Numbered from the stretch's first letter, positions 54,382 through 63,734 are shown. The stretch is 64,000 nt of DNA from Streptomyces sp. NRRL S-87 (GCF_000719335.1 NZ_JOGB01000021.1:1-64000), one strand, 5' to 3'. Notes: generated from the sequence alone by a model not told the origin. Numbers and translations are program-made.

Positions 54382-54482
54382 CGGCCGGGCCCTCCGGAGA
54401 GCGGCACGGCTTCGTAGTGGAGTCCCAGGACCCGGTCGACATGCACATGGTGCGCCCCCCGGCGGTCCCGGCCGTCGCCTGA
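54378..54482 (+). CDS. Short coupled open frame (34 residues), uncertain
   Basis: The GTG at 54378 overlaps the patatin stop (GTGA), and the frame runs 34 codons to TGA: VTAGPSGERHGFVVESQDPV, then DMHMVRPPAV. Streptomycete translational coupling often looks like this. There are no further motifs, and I cannot tell whether the short product is real. Confidence 0.4.
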   Translation: MTAGPSGERHGFVVESQDPVDMHMVRPPAVPAVA

Positions 54483-54545
54483 CCTGGGGCCGGCCCGGCC
54501 AGGGGCCCGTACCGGCGCGCCGGCGGGACCGGCGACAATGGCCGG

Positions 54546-55382
54546 GTGGACGAACCGGTACCCGTCATGCGGGAAGTGGACAGCGGCACGGCCAAGCTCA
54601 TGCCCGACGTGGACCGAGAGCGGGCCTGGCTGCTCACCCTCGACGGCGCGCCGCAGTCGTACGTGGACCTCGACGACCCCCTGCACGTCGAGTTCGAGTA
54701 CGCCCGCCGGCTGGCCCACGTGATCGACTGGGCGGCGCCCGAGGGCACCGCGCTGGACCTCGTGCACCTCGGCGGCGGGGCCCTGACCCTGCCCCGGTAC
54801 GCGGCGGCCACCCGCCCCGGCTCGCGCCAGGACGTCGTCGAGTACGACCGGGCGCTGATCGAACTGGTGCTGGAACGGCTGCCGTTCACCGGGGCCACCG
54901 TGCACGCCCAGGACGCCCGCGTCTGGATCGAGGCGGCCCCCGACAGCAGCGCCGACGTGATCGTGGCGGACGTCTTCGGCGGCTCACGGGTGCCCGCGCA
55001 GCTCACGTCCGTGGAGTACGCCCGCCAGGCCGCCCGCGTGCTGCGCCCCACCGGGATCTACGCGGCCAACCTCGCCGACGGGGCGCCCTTCGGCTTCCTG
55101 CGCTCGCAACTGGCGAACTTCACCGCCGTCTTCCCGTACGTCGCGCTGATCGCGGAGCCCGCGGTGCTGCGCGGCCGCCGCTTCGGCAACGCCGTCCTGG
55201 TGGCGGCCCACACCGAGCGCGACCTCGCGCCCGTGGCCCGGTGGTGCGCGGCCGACGCGTTCCCCGCCCGGGTCGAGCAGGGCGCGGCGGTCACCCGGTT
55301 CATCGCGGGCGCCCGGCCGGTGGACGACACGGCGGCAACCCCGTCACCCGAGCCGCCGGACGGGACCTTCGGCATCGGCTGA
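54546..55382 (+). CDS. Spermidine synthase-like methyltransferase-fold protein
   Basis: 278 residues of the spermidine-synthase-like Rossmann fold: HVEFEYARRLAHVIDWAAP, LDLVHLGGGALTLPRY (nucleotide-binding Gly motif), VVEYDRALIELVLERL, DVIVADVFGGS and a C-terminal FLRSQLANFTAVFPYV. The residues for putrescine binding differ from true SpeE, so transfer to another amine or no transfer is possible. GTG 54546 is the first start after the gap. It overlaps the convergent MFS gene by 39 bases at the 3' end. Confidence 0.86.
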   Translation: MDEPVPVMREVDSGTAKLMPDVDRERAWLLTLDGAPQSYVDLDDPLHVEFEYARRLAHVIDWAAPEGTALDLVHLGGGALTLPRYAAATRPGSRQDVVEYDRALIELVLERLPFTGATVHAQDARVWIEAAPDSSADVIVADVFGGSRVPAQLTSVEYARQAARVLRPTGIYAANLADGAPFGFLRSQLANFTAVFPYVALIAEPAVLRGRRFGNAVLVAAHTERDLAPVARWCAADAFPARVEQGAAVTRFIAGARPVDDTAATPSPEPPDGTFGIG

Positions 55383-56648
55383 CGCGGCGCCCGGGGCGCC
55401 GCCCGCCACCGGCGCCGGCCCGGTGCGCCTCGTCATGCGCCGTACGTCCGGCACCGCCAGCACCGCGGCCGTGACGGTCACCACGAGCGCGGCGCACCCC
55501 CACAGCGCCGCGGTCCGGCCGACCAGGGACTCCACCGGCCCCGCCACCGCGGTGGCCAGCGGCAGCATCGACAGCGAGCCGAACCAGTCGTAGGCGGACA
55601 CCCGGGAGAACTTCTCCTCCGGTATCTCCTGGTGCATCGTCGTCATCCACGAGACGCCGAACACCTCGATCGCCGTACCGCTGAGGAACATCACCGCGCA
55701 CAGCACCCCTACCGGCGCCAGCACCGCCAGCGCGGCCGAGGGCAACGCGAGCGGGAACACGCACACCGTGGCGACCAGCAGCAGCCGCCGCGGCTTCCAG
55801 CGGGTCATCAGCAGCGCCCCGGCGATGGTCCCGGCGCCGAAGGTGCCCAGCGCCAGCCCCCAGGGTCCCGCCCCGCCGAGGCGGTCCCGGGCGACCAGCG
55901 GCCCGTACACCGACTCGGCCGCGCCGACCACGGCGACCACGACGGAGAACTGGAGCACGATGCTCCACAGCCACGGCCGGGACACGAACTCCTGCCAGCC
56001 CTCGCGTAGATCGGCCAGCATGCCGCCGCCGGCCGTCCGCTCGGGCACGTGGCTGACGTCGAGGAACGCGCGCAGCGCGCCCGCCACCGCGAAGGCCGCC
56101 GCGTCGACGGCCAGCACCCAGCCGGGGCCGACCGCGGCGATCATCGCGCCGCCGAGGGCGGCCCCGCCGATGCCCGCGCCGTTCATCGCCATCCGGAAGA
56201 GCGCGAAGGCCCGACCGGCCTGCTCCCCGGAGACGCTGGAGAGCAGCATGCCCTCGGCGGCGGGGTTGAAGAAGGCCTGGCCGGTGCCGCCGAGCGCGGA
56301 GAGCAGCATCATCTGCCACAGCCGCGGCTCGCCCGCGAGCACGAGCAGCGCGAAGGCGCCCTGCGAGAGGAAGTTGAGGGCGTTGGCCGCGACCATCACG
56401 TGGTGCCGGGGCATCCGGTCGGCCAGTGCCCCGCCGATCAGCAGGAAGAGGACCAGTGGGAGGGTGCGGGCGGCGGCCACCAGGCCCACGTCACCGCCCG
56501 AGCCCCCGGACTGCAGCACGGCGAAGGCCGCCGCGATCAGGGCGCCGTGGGCGCCCAGGTTCGTCACGACCGCGGCGGCCGTCAGCAGGGTGTAGTTGCG
56601 GCCCGCCCAGGACGGGCGGGCCGCGGTGAAGCGACGTGCGGAACTCAT
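55344..56648 (-). CDS. MFS-superfamily efflux transporter
   Basis: 434 residues, 10-12 membrane helices. The usual MFS A-motif between helices 2 and 3 appears as GGALADRMPRHHVM, followed by GGTGQAFFNPAAEGML and two groups of helices split by a short loop. It resembles the EntS/siderophore-exporter branch. The substrate is unknown. ATG 56648 overlaps the stop of the upstream gene (ATGA), so the two are translationally coupled. The last codons overlap the convergent spermidine-synthase-like gene by 39 bases. Confidence 0.9.
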   Translation of the reverse strand: MSSARRFTAARPSWAGRNYTLLTAAAVVTNLGAHGALIAAAFAVLQSGGSGGDVGLVAAARTLPLVLFLLIGGALADRMPRHHVMVAANALNFLSQGAFALLVLAGEPRLWQMMLLSALGGTGQAFFNPAAEGMLLSSVSGEQAGRAFALFRMAMNGAGIGGAALGGAMIAAVGPGWVLAVDAAAFAVAGALRAFLDVSHVPERTAGGGMLADLREGWQEFVSRPWLWSIVLQFSVVVAVVGAAESVYGPLVARDRLGGAGPWGLALGTFGAGTIAGALLMTRWKPRRLLLVATVCVFPLALPSAALAVLAPVGVLCAVMFLSGTAIEVFGVSWMTTMHQEIPEEKFSRVSAYDWFGSLSMLPLATAVAGPVESLVGRTAALWGCAALVVTVTAAVLAVPDVRRMTRRTGPAPVAGGAPGAASADAEGPVRRLG

Positions 56649-57943
56649 CCGGTGGTGAGCCGGACGCTGCTCAGGATCTTCTTGATGACGGTGCCGGACA
56701 GCTCGTCCTTGACGTGGTCGGGTCCGTAGAGCACCCAGGTCGAGAAGTCGCCCTTGGCGTTGCGGAAGCTGAAGGCGATGGACTTGCCGTCCGTGGAGCA
56801 CTTGTGCTCCTTCTTCAGCTTGCTCGCCTTGGCCGTGGCGTAGTGGCCCTTCAGACCCGACTTGGTGGTGAACGGCTTGGCCTTGGCGACCTTGACGGTG
56901 CCCTTGGGCGCCTTCTGCGCGTACGCCGCCCACACCCAGCTGCCGGCCTCGTTGTAGGCCGCGGTGGCGGTGTCCTTGGCGCCCTGGGCGCCCTTGGTGC
57001 CGGTGCCGGCCAGGGAGTAGTCCTCCGTGTCACCGTCCTTGTCGCTGTCGACCTCGCACCACTTCTCCTTGTAGAAGGCGGGTGCGGAGAAGCTGATGAC
57101 GGGCAGGCCGTCGTTCTTCTTCTCGTCGGCGAAGCCGGAGTAGGTGTCGGGAGTGGCGACCCGCCACTCCGGGGGCACGTCGAAGGCCGTGCCGTACTTC
57201 GGGTTGACGACCACCTTCCAGCCCGGGATGACCGGCTTGACCTCGCCGCCGGCGCGCGGGTTCGCGGAGGGCGAGGCGGGGGAGCTGGTCGACGGCGCGG
57301 CGCTCGGCTTGCCGTCCGCCTCGTCCTTCTTGTCCTTGTCCTGGGTGAGGACGTAGGCGCCCATCACGGCGCCGGCCACGACCACCACGGCCGTGGCGAT
57401 GATCGCCACCATCGTGGTCTTGCGGCGGCCGGCGGGGACGCCGGCGCCCTGGTCGTAGCCCGGCTGCGCGTACTGCCAGCCCTCCACCGTCTGCGGCTGC
57501 GGCGCGCCCTGGCCGTACGGGTTCGCCGGGTCGAAGCCGGGCGGCTGGGCGTACGGGTTGGTCGGGTCCGGCTGCTGCTGCGGGTAGCCGTAACCGCCGG
57601 CCTGCGCGGGCGGCTGCTGGGGCGGGAAGCCGTATCCGCCGGCCTGGGCGGGCGGTTGGTCCTGCGGGAAGCCGTAGCCGCCGCCTTGGGGCGGGGCGGG
57701 GGGCTGGTCCTGCGGGAAGCCGTAGCCGCCGCCCTGGGGCGGGGCCGGCGGCTGCTGCGGGTAGCCGTATCCGCCCGGCTGGGCGGGCTGCTGATAGGGG
57801 TTCGGGGGTTGCTCCGATCCGGGCTGGGCGGGCTGCTGGTACGGGTTCGGGTTCCCGTCCTGCGGGTTCTGGGTCCCGCCCTGGTTCTGGTTCCCGTCCT
57901 GCGGGTTCTGCTCGCCCCCGGGCGGCTGCTGTCCTGGCCACAT
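56645..57943 (-). CDS. Membrane-anchored protein with Gly/Pro/Gln-rich repeats
   Basis: 432 residues. About 175 N-terminal residues are Gly/Pro/Gln/Tyr repeats (GGGYGFPQDQPPAPPQ and variants), then one transmembrane helix (TTMVAIIATAVVVVAGAVMG) and an extracytoplasmic domain of about 200 residues rich in Lys and aromatic strands (VVVNPKYGTAFDVPPEWRVA, WCEVDSDKDGD), with two cysteines. Such cytoplasmic GYP-rich segments occur in several actinobacterial membrane proteins; function is unknown. ATG 57943 follows AGGACAGC; the stop overlaps the MFS start (ATGA). Confidence 0.82.
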   Translation of the reverse strand: MWPGQQPPGGEQNPQDGNQNQGGTQNPQDGNPNPYQQPAQPGSEQPPNPYQQPAQPGGYGYPQQPPAPPQGGGYGFPQDQPPAPPQGGGYGFPQDQPPAQAGGYGFPPQQPPAQAGGYGYPQQQPDPTNPYAQPPGFDPANPYGQGAPQPQTVEGWQYAQPGYDQGAGVPAGRRKTTMVAIIATAVVVVAGAVMGAYVLTQDKDKKDEADGKPSAAPSTSSPASPSANPRAGGEVKPVIPGWKVVVNPKYGTAFDVPPEWRVATPDTYSGFADEKKNDGLPVISFSAPAFYKEKWCEVDSDKDGDTEDYSLAGTGTKGAQGAKDTATAAYNEAGSWVWAAYAQKAPKGTVKVAKAKPFTTKSGLKGHYATAKASKLKKEHKCSTDGKSIAFSFRNAKGDFSTWVLYGPDHVKDELSGTVIKKILSSVRLTTG

Positions 57944-58039
57944 GGCTCGTAACCATAGAGGGGCCCGGTGACAGGGGCTACGGCCGCCCCCGGACCAGGT
58001 CTGGCCAATGCTGCCTACTCGTGGGTAACATCCACGCCC

Positions 58040-58492
58040 ATGAGCGCAGATCAGATGAACGTAGGCGAACTGCTCGCGGCCACCGTGCCGATGGTCAAGA
58101 CGCTGAACCTGGAGTTCCTGGAGACCACGCCGGAGCGCGCCGTGCTGCGCCTGCCGGACCAGCCGGACTACCACAACCACATCGCCGGTCCGCACGCGGG
58201 CGCGATGTTCACCCTGGCCGAGTCCGCCAGTGGCGCGATCGTCATCGCCGCGTTCGGCGACCAGCTCTCGCGCGCCGTGCCGCTCGCCGTGCGCGCCGAG
58301 ATCGGCTACAAGAAGGTCGCCAAGGGCGCCGTCACCGCCACGGCCACCCTGGGCCGGCCGGCCGCCGAGGTCGTCGCCGAGCTGGACGCGGGCGGCCGTC
58401 CCGAGTTCCCGGTGAAGATCGAGATCCAGCGCGAGGACGAGGCCGTGTCGGGCGAGATGACCGTGATCTGGACGCTGCGGCCCAACTCCTGA
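58040..58492 (+). CDS. Hotdog-fold thioesterase (DUF4442/PaaI-like)
   Basis: 150 residues with a hotdog fold: VPMVKTLNLEFLETTPERAVL, NHIAGPHAGAMFTLAESASG (the helix with HxGAMxTxxE) and VAKGAVTATATL. This is the DUF4442/PaaI-type acyl-CoA thioesterase pattern. Active as a dimer or tetramer; the acyl chain is unknown. ATG 58040 is chosen; an earlier ATG at 57968 would put the promoter inside the coding region. Divergent from the repeat membrane protein with a 96-base gap. Confidence 0.85.
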   Translation: MSADQMNVGELLAATVPMVKTLNLEFLETTPERAVLRLPDQPDYHNHIAGPHAGAMFTLAESASGAIVIAAFGDQLSRAVPLAVRAEIGYKKVAKGAVTATATLGRPAAEVVAELDAGGRPEFPVKIEIQREDEAVSGEMTVIWTLRPNS

Positions 58493-58717
58493 TCCGGGGG
58501 TCGGGGGCGGGGGTGGCCCGCGCAGCGGGCGGGCGTGCCCGTCAGTCGGGTTAATCCCGGCCCCTGCCCGTGCGTTCCCCGGGGCGCCGACCGTGCCGTC
58601 CGGCGCCCGGGGAGCACAGTGGCCCGCGCGGGGAGTTCCGGCGCGGGGCTGCCCGCACTTCCGTGCCGTACCGCCGCGTGGTGGCGCGGCGGCAGGCAGC
58701 CCGAGGAGTGAACGCCG

Positions 58718-61261
58718 ATGCCCGAGGCCGTGTCCCGCCGTACCGTGATGCGCCTGCTCGGCGCCGCCGGCGTCGTGACGGGGGCCGCCGGCTGCGGGGC
58801 GCCCCTCCCGGACGCCGGCCCCGGCACCCGCGCGGCACCCGCCGAGGAGGCCGGCCGCGCAGGCCCTCCCGCCACCCGACCGGCCGGGCCCGGCAGCGAG
58901 GCCCGGGTCGCGGCGCTGCTCGAGAAGCTCACCCTCGACGAGAAGATCGGCCTCCTGCACGGCGCCCGCGACCCGGCGCCGCTCGGGCAGGCCGGGTACG
59001 TCCCGGGTGTCCCCCGCCTCGGCATCCCGGACCTGCGGCTGGCCGACGGTCCGGCCGGGGTCAGGGTCACCGCGCGGGCCACCGCCCTGCCCGCCCCCGT
59101 GCTGCTCGCCTCCGCCTTCGATCCCGGCCTCGCCCGCGAGTACGGCCGGGTGATCGGCCGGGAGGGCCGGGCCCTCGGCCAGGACGTCCTGCTCTCGCCG
59201 ATGGTCAACCTCATCCGCACCCCGTACGCCGGCCGGAACTTCGAGACCTTCTCCGAGGACCCCAAGCTCACCGCCGACCTGGTCGCCGAGGTGGTCCGCG
59301 GCATCCAGGAGGAGGGCCTGGTCGCCACCGTCAAGCACTACGCCCTGAACAACCAGGAGCAGGGCCGCACCACCGTCGACGTCGTCGCTTCCGAGCAGAC
59401 CCTCCACGAGACCGAGCTGCGCGGTTTTGAGTCCGCGGTCGCCGCCGGCTGCGGCTCCGTCATGGGCGCCTACAACAAGGTCAACGGGACCTGGGCGTGC
59501 GAGAACAGACAACTGCTGGAGGAGCAGCTGCGCACCCGCTGGGGCTTCACCGGGTGGGTGGTGTCCGACTGGGACGCCACCCACGGCACGGCCGCCCTCA
59601 CCGCCGGACTCGACATGGAGATGCCCGGCGGCACGCACTTCGGCGCCGGCCTCAGGAAGGCAGTCGCCGACGGCACCGTCCCGGTGACCGCCCTCGACCG
59701 TTCGGTCCGCCGGATCCTGACCACCCTCGACCGGTTCGGGCTGCTCGACGGCAAGCCGCCGGCCCGGCCCGCCCGCGATGCGGCCGCCGGCGCCCGGACG
59801 GCCCGCAAGGTCGCGGTCGCCGGCGCCGTCCTGCTGCGCAACGTCCGCGGCACCCTGCCGCTCGCCGGCCCCGCGGCCCGCGGCCTCGCCGTCATCGGGC
59901 CGACCGGCGGCGTGCCCTTCGTCAGCGGCGGCGGCAGCGCCCACGTGGTGCCCGACCGGGCCGACGGGCCGCTGACCGCCCTCCGGGCCCGGGCGGCCCG
60001 AGCCGCGAAGGACGCGAAGGTCACGTACGCCCTCGGCGAGGACCTGTACGGCAGGCCGCTGCGGGCCGCGGCGCTCAGCCCCGCTCCCGCGCTCGACGAC
60101 CGGCGCGTGGCGGCCGGCCGCACCTGGACGTACGAGGGCGTCCTCACCCTCCCCGCCGACGACGAATGGACGCTGCTCGTCCACTACACCGGGCGCCGGC
60201 CCGCCGTCGCCCTGGACGGGAAGGAGGTATTCTCCGCCCAGCCCGGCGTACCGGAGCACTTCGCCGGAGGCCTGCTCGGCACCGCCCCCGACGGACTCAC
60301 CGTCCGCCGCCGCACCCTGCGCCTGACCAAGGGCGCCCACCGGCTCAGGCTCACCGCCCAGGGCGGGGCGGCGGGCCAGCGCTTCCGGCTCCGGCACACC
60401 AGCGGCGCCACCCGCGCCGCCGACCTCGACGCGGCCGTGCGCACGGCCAGGGCGGCGCACAGCGTCGTGCTCTTCGCGTACGAGGACGCCACCGAGGGCC
60501 GCGACCGCACCACCCTCGCCCTGCCCGGCGGCCAGCAGCGCCTGGTCGAGGCCGTCACCGCGGCCAACCCCCGCACCACCGTGGTGCTCAACACCTCGTC
60601 CAGCACCACCATGCCGTGGCTCGCCGCCACGGGAGCGGTGCTCCAGATGTACTACCCCGGCCAGGAGGGGGCCGCCGCCACCGCCGCCGTGCTCTTCGGG
60701 GACGAGGACCCCGGCGGCCGCCTCACCCAGACCTTCCCCACGGCCGACGGCGTCCACCCGGTCGCCGGCGACCCCGTGCGCTACCCCGGCGTCGGCGGCC
60801 GGCAGGAGTACACCGAGGGCATCCACGTCGGCCACCGCTGGTACGACGCCCAGCGCGTGGTCCCGCTGTTCCCGTTCGGGCACGGGCTGTCGTACACGAC
60901 CTTCCGCTACGAGGACCTGCGGCTGCTGCCCGGGCCGGGCGGGCTGCGCGTGGAGTTCACCGTCCGCAACACCGGGAAGCGGCGCGGCACCGAGGTGGCC
61001 CAGGTGTACGTCGGTCCCTCCCCGGACCTGCGTCTCGACCAGGCCCTGCGCGTGCTGGCCGGCTACCACCGGCTCACGCTCGCACCCGGCCGGGCCCGGC
61101 GCGTGGCCGTCACCGTCGAACCGCGCACCCTCTCGTCCTGGGACCCCGCCCGGCACGCCTGGGTGCTGGGCACCGGCTCCCGAACCGTGTACGTGGGGCG
61201 CTCCTCGCGGGAGCTGCCACTGCGGGCCACGACAGTGGTCCGGGAGGCGCCGGACCGCTGA
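58718..61261 (+). CDS. Glycoside hydrolase family 3 lipoprotein with PA14 insert
   Basis: 847 residues. A twin-arginine-like start (SRRTVMRLLG) and lipobox GAAGC (Cys about 26) suggest export as a lipoprotein. The GH3 core has KIGLLHGARDP, LADGPAGVR, GRNFETFSEDP, KHYALNNQEQGR and the nucleophile Asp284 in VVSDWDATHG. A PA14 domain (about 450-570, with TWTYEGVLTLPADDEWTLLV) interrupts the second sheet, and a fibronectin-like domain closes it. Probably a beta-glucosidase or xylosidase outside the membrane. ATG 58718 has GAGGAG at 58702-58707. Confidence 0.92.
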   Translation: MPEAVSRRTVMRLLGAAGVVTGAAGCGAPLPDAGPGTRAAPAEEAGRAGPPATRPAGPGSEARVAALLEKLTLDEKIGLLHGARDPAPLGQAGYVPGVPRLGIPDLRLADGPAGVRVTARATALPAPVLLASAFDPGLAREYGRVIGREGRALGQDVLLSPMVNLIRTPYAGRNFETFSEDPKLTADLVAEVVRGIQEEGLVATVKHYALNNQEQGRTTVDVVASEQTLHETELRGFESAVAAGCGSVMGAYNKVNGTWACENRQLLEEQLRTRWGFTGWVVSDWDATHGTAALTAGLDMEMPGGTHFGAGLRKAVADGTVPVTALDRSVRRILTTLDRFGLLDGKPPARPARDAAAGARTARKVAVAGAVLLRNVRGTLPLAGPAARGLAVIGPTGGVPFVSGGGSAHVVPDRADGPLTALRARAARAAKDAKVTYALGEDLYGRPLRAAALSPAPALDDRRVAAGRTWTYEGVLTLPADDEWTLLVHYTGRRPAVALDGKEVFSAQPGVPEHFAGGLLGTAPDGLTVRRRTLRLTKGAHRLRLTAQGGAAGQRFRLRHTSGATRAADLDAAVRTARAAHSVVLFAYEDATEGRDRTTLALPGGQQRLVEAVTAANPRTTVVLNTSSSTTMPWLAATGAVLQMYYPGQEGAAATAAVLFGDEDPGGRLTQTFPTADGVHPVAGDPVRYPGVGGRQEYTEGIHVGHRWYDAQRVVPLFPFGHGLSYTTFRYEDLRLLPGPGGLRVEFTVRNTGKRRGTEVAQVYVGPSPDLRLDQALRVLAGYHRLTLAPGRARRVAVTVEPRTLSSWDPARHAWVLGTGSRTVYVGRSSRELPLRATTVVREAPDR

Positions 61262-61360
61262 CGGCCGCCGCCGGGGCACCGGGGCTCGAACAGGTAGGCT
61301 GCCCGAGGTGCCGCAGGGGCGCGCACCGGGGCCGCGCCCCAGCGAAGCGGAGGACTACCG

Positions 61361-62020
61361 GTGCACATCCAGGAATGGCTCGAGACCGTACCGGCGGTCA
61401 GCATCTACGTCCTGGTCGGACTCGTGATCGGCCTGGAGTCGCTGGGCATCCCGCTGCCCGGCGAGATCATCCTGGTCAGCTCGGCCCTGCTCGCCTCCCA
61501 GAACCACCAGATCGACCCGTTCGTGCTCGGCGCCTGCGCCAGCGCCGGGGCGATCATCGGCGACTCGATCGGCTACGCCATCGGCCGCAAGGGCGGCCGA
61601 CCGCTGCTCGCGCGGCTGGGGCGCCGCTTCCCGAAGCACTTCGGCGAGCAGAACGTGGCCGCCGCCGAGCGGTCGTTCCAGAAGTGGGGCATGTGGGCCG
61701 TGTTCTTCGGCCGCTTCGTCGCCCTGCTGCGGATCTTCGCCGGACCCCTGGCGGGCGTCCTGCAGATGCCGTACTGGAAGTTCCTGACCGCCAACGTGCT
61801 GGGCGGCATCGTCTGGGCCGGTGGCACCACCGCGGTGATCTACTACGTCGGCGTGGTCGCCGAGGCGTGGCTCAAGCGCTTCTCGTGGCTGGGCCTGGTG
61901 CTCGCGGTGCTCATCGGCCTGACGTCGATGCTGGTCATCAAGCAGCGGGCGAAGAAGGCCGCCGCGGAGGCGGAGGCGACGGCCGGCACCGTCGAGCCCG
62001 CGGCCGCGCCCGCCGAGTAG
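61361..62020 (+). CDS. DedA-family membrane protein
   Basis: 219 residues with five or six membrane helices: LVGLVIGLESLGIPLPGEIIL, GAIIGDSIGYAIGRKGG and the conserved FGRFVALLRIFAGPLAG with its essential Arg. DedA proteins maintain membrane potential and are thought to recycle undecaprenyl phosphate or other lipids. The second VTT-type protein in the window is the TVP38 gene at 51679-52497. GTG 61361 has GGAGGA at 61349-61354. A hundred bases behind GH3 on the same strand. Confidence 0.92.
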   Translation: MHIQEWLETVPAVSIYVLVGLVIGLESLGIPLPGEIILVSSALLASQNHQIDPFVLGACASAGAIIGDSIGYAIGRKGGRPLLARLGRRFPKHFGEQNVAAAERSFQKWGMWAVFFGRFVALLRIFAGPLAGVLQMPYWKFLTANVLGGIVWAGGTTAVIYYVGVVAEAWLKRFSWLGLVLAVLIGLTSMLVIKQRAKKAAAEAEATAGTVEPAAAPAE

Positions 62021-62177
62021 CCGTCCCCTGACCCCACGGGCCTGCCGGCCGGTCCTGACCGCCGGTCCGGGCCGCCGGTCCTGACTGCCGCCCCGGCCGA
62101 CGCCGCCGCGCCCCCATCGCCTACCGTGCAGGTGGGCGCGCAGCGAGAAACCGATGCGGTACGGCAAGGAGAAGGCG

Positions 62178-62708
62178 ATGGCGCAGCAGGCACTGGTCCA
62201 CGGAGTCGGCGGCAAGGAGCCCCAGGTCCACCCGGAGGCGTTCACCGCCCCCACGTCCGTGGTGATCGGCGACGTCACGCTCGCGGCCGGCGCCAGCGTC
62301 TGGTACCACGGCGTGCTGCGCGCCGACTGCGGCCCGATCGTCATCGGCGCCGACAGCAACATCCAGGACAACTGCACCGTGCACGTCGACCCCGGCTTCC
62401 CGGTGACCGTGGGCGAGCGGGTCTCCGTCGGCCACAACGCGATCCTGCACGGCTGCACCGTCGAGGACGACGTCCTCATCGGCATGGGCTCCACGGTCCT
62501 CAACGGCGCGCACATCGGAGCCGGTTCGCTGGTGGCCGCCCAGGCGCTGGTTCCGCAGGGCATGGTCGTCCCGCCCGGTTCGCTGGTCGCGGGCGTGCCC
62601 GCGAAGGTCCGGCGGCAGCTGACGGACGAGGAGCGCGAGGGCATCAAGCTCAACGCGCAGATGTACCAGGAGCTGGTGAAGGGGCACCGCGAGGCGCTCG
62701 GCGGCTGA
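62178..62708 (+). CDS. Gamma-class carbonic anhydrase-like hexapeptide protein
   Basis: 176 residues forming a left-handed beta-helix. The zinc histidines of gamma-carbonic anhydrase are at H69 (CTVHVD), H86 and H91 (GHNAILHG). Acidic residues near E-x-x-K are typical of the CaiE/YrdA branch, so activity may be low. ATG 62178 has AAGGAG at 62166-62171; the frame is open 24 bases further. It may be cytoplasmic. Separated by 157 bases from the DedA gene. Confidence 0.9.
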   Translation: MAQQALVHGVGGKEPQVHPEAFTAPTSVVIGDVTLAAGASVWYHGVLRADCGPIVIGADSNIQDNCTVHVDPGFPVTVGERVSVGHNAILHGCTVEDDVLIGMGSTVLNGAHIGAGSLVAAQALVPQGMVVPPGSLVAGVPAKVRRQLTDEEREGIKLNAQMYQELVKGHREALGG

Positions 62709-62826
62709 CGCCCGCCGCCCACCACCCCGGATGCGCGCCTGCCGGCCGGGTGACGGCACGCCGGTGGGGTGAAGATCACAGGCCGCCGGCCCGGACGCCC
62801 GGGCCGGCGGCCATTACCGTGTCCGG

Positions 62827-63579
62827 GTGCCGAAGAACAGAAACACGTTCTCATCCTGGCGGCAGCGGGCCGCCAACCGCGCCGTCCACGCGGCCTGGCG
62901 CTGGATGCAGCAGGCCGGGGCCGTCACCGCGCAGACCCCCGGACGGCTGCGCTTCGGCGCGATCGGGGCGGGTACGCGGCTGGCGTTCCCGCAGGGCACG
63001 ATCTTCGGCGAGCGGTGGATCCGGATGGGGGACTGCTGCATCATCGGCGAGCAGGTCACGCTGACCGCCGGCATGATGCCGGACCTCGACCTCGGCAGCG
63101 AGCCGCTGCTCGTCCTCGGCAACGGCGTGGTCCTCGGCCGCGGCAGCCACGTCATCGCCGACACCCACATCCGGATAGCCGACGACGTCTTCTGCGGCCC
63201 CGGCGTCTACATCACGTCCACGAACCACAGCTACGACGACCCGCACGAGCCCGTCGGCAGGCAGTGGCCGCGCAGCGAGCCGGTCGAGATCGGCCCCGGC
63301 TGCTGGCTCGGTACCGGCGCGGTGATCCTCCCGGGCGCGCGGCTGGGCCGCAACGTCGTGGTGGCCGCGGGCGCCGTCGTCCGGGGAGAGGTGCCCGACC
63401 ACGCGGTGGTGGCGGGCGCGCCCGCGAAGGTCGTACGCCGCTGGCAGCCGGAGACGGGCTGGCAGCCCCCGCTGCGCACGCCCGCGCCGGTGCCGATCCC
63501 CGACGGCGTCACCCCCGGCCAGCTCCGGGCCCTCGCCGACGCGGAACGCGCGGGGCTGCTGGACGCGCTGGAGAGCTGA
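62827..63579 (+). CDS. Hexapeptide-repeat O-acetyltransferase
   Basis: 250 residues. After a basic N-terminus, a left-handed beta-helix begins around residue 55 with FGERWIRMGDCCIIGEQVTL, then TSTNHSYDD (the catalytic His of maltose/galactoside-type acetyltransferases), GPGCWLGTGAVILPG and VVRGEVPDHAVVAGAPAKVV. Residues 215-250 form a small helical tail. It probably moves an acetyl group onto a sugar or polysaccharide. GTG 62827 lies close behind a TACCGT -10-like sequence and has no ribosome-binding site. Confidence 0.9.
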   Translation: MPKNRNTFSSWRQRAANRAVHAAWRWMQQAGAVTAQTPGRLRFGAIGAGTRLAFPQGTIFGERWIRMGDCCIIGEQVTLTAGMMPDLDLGSEPLLVLGNGVVLGRGSHVIADTHIRIADDVFCGPGVYITSTNHSYDDPHEPVGRQWPRSEPVEIGPGCWLGTGAVILPGARLGRNVVVAAGAVVRGEVPDHAVVAGAPAKVVRRWQPETGWQPPLRTPAPVPIPDGVTPGQLRALADAERAGLLDALES

Positions 63580-63602
63580 CGGTCCCCGGGCCGTCCGACC
63601 CG

Positions 63603-63682
63603 TCGGGCCGGGTACCCCTCGGGCCCGGTACCCGTCGGGCCGGGTACCCGTCGGGCCGGGTACCCGTCAGGCCCGGCACGGT
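63603..63682. repeat. 16-bp tandem repeats between convergent genes
   Basis: Four units of TCGGGCCGGGTACCCG (63603, 63619, 63635, 63651) with one or two changes, and a fifth diverged copy. Each unit is partly self-complementary (CGGGTACCCG), so the array can fold in several ways and may end transcription from both sides. Confidence 0.8.
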
Positions 63683-63734
63683 AGGGCGGCAGGACGCGGC
63701 CCGACCGGCGGGAAGCGGGCGGCTCCCGCCCCCG

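Noticed and set aside
56645..61279. A 1544-codon minus-strand open frame
   Set aside because: Only the part after the ATG at 57943 is coding; the rest is antisense to the GH3 and thioesterase genes.
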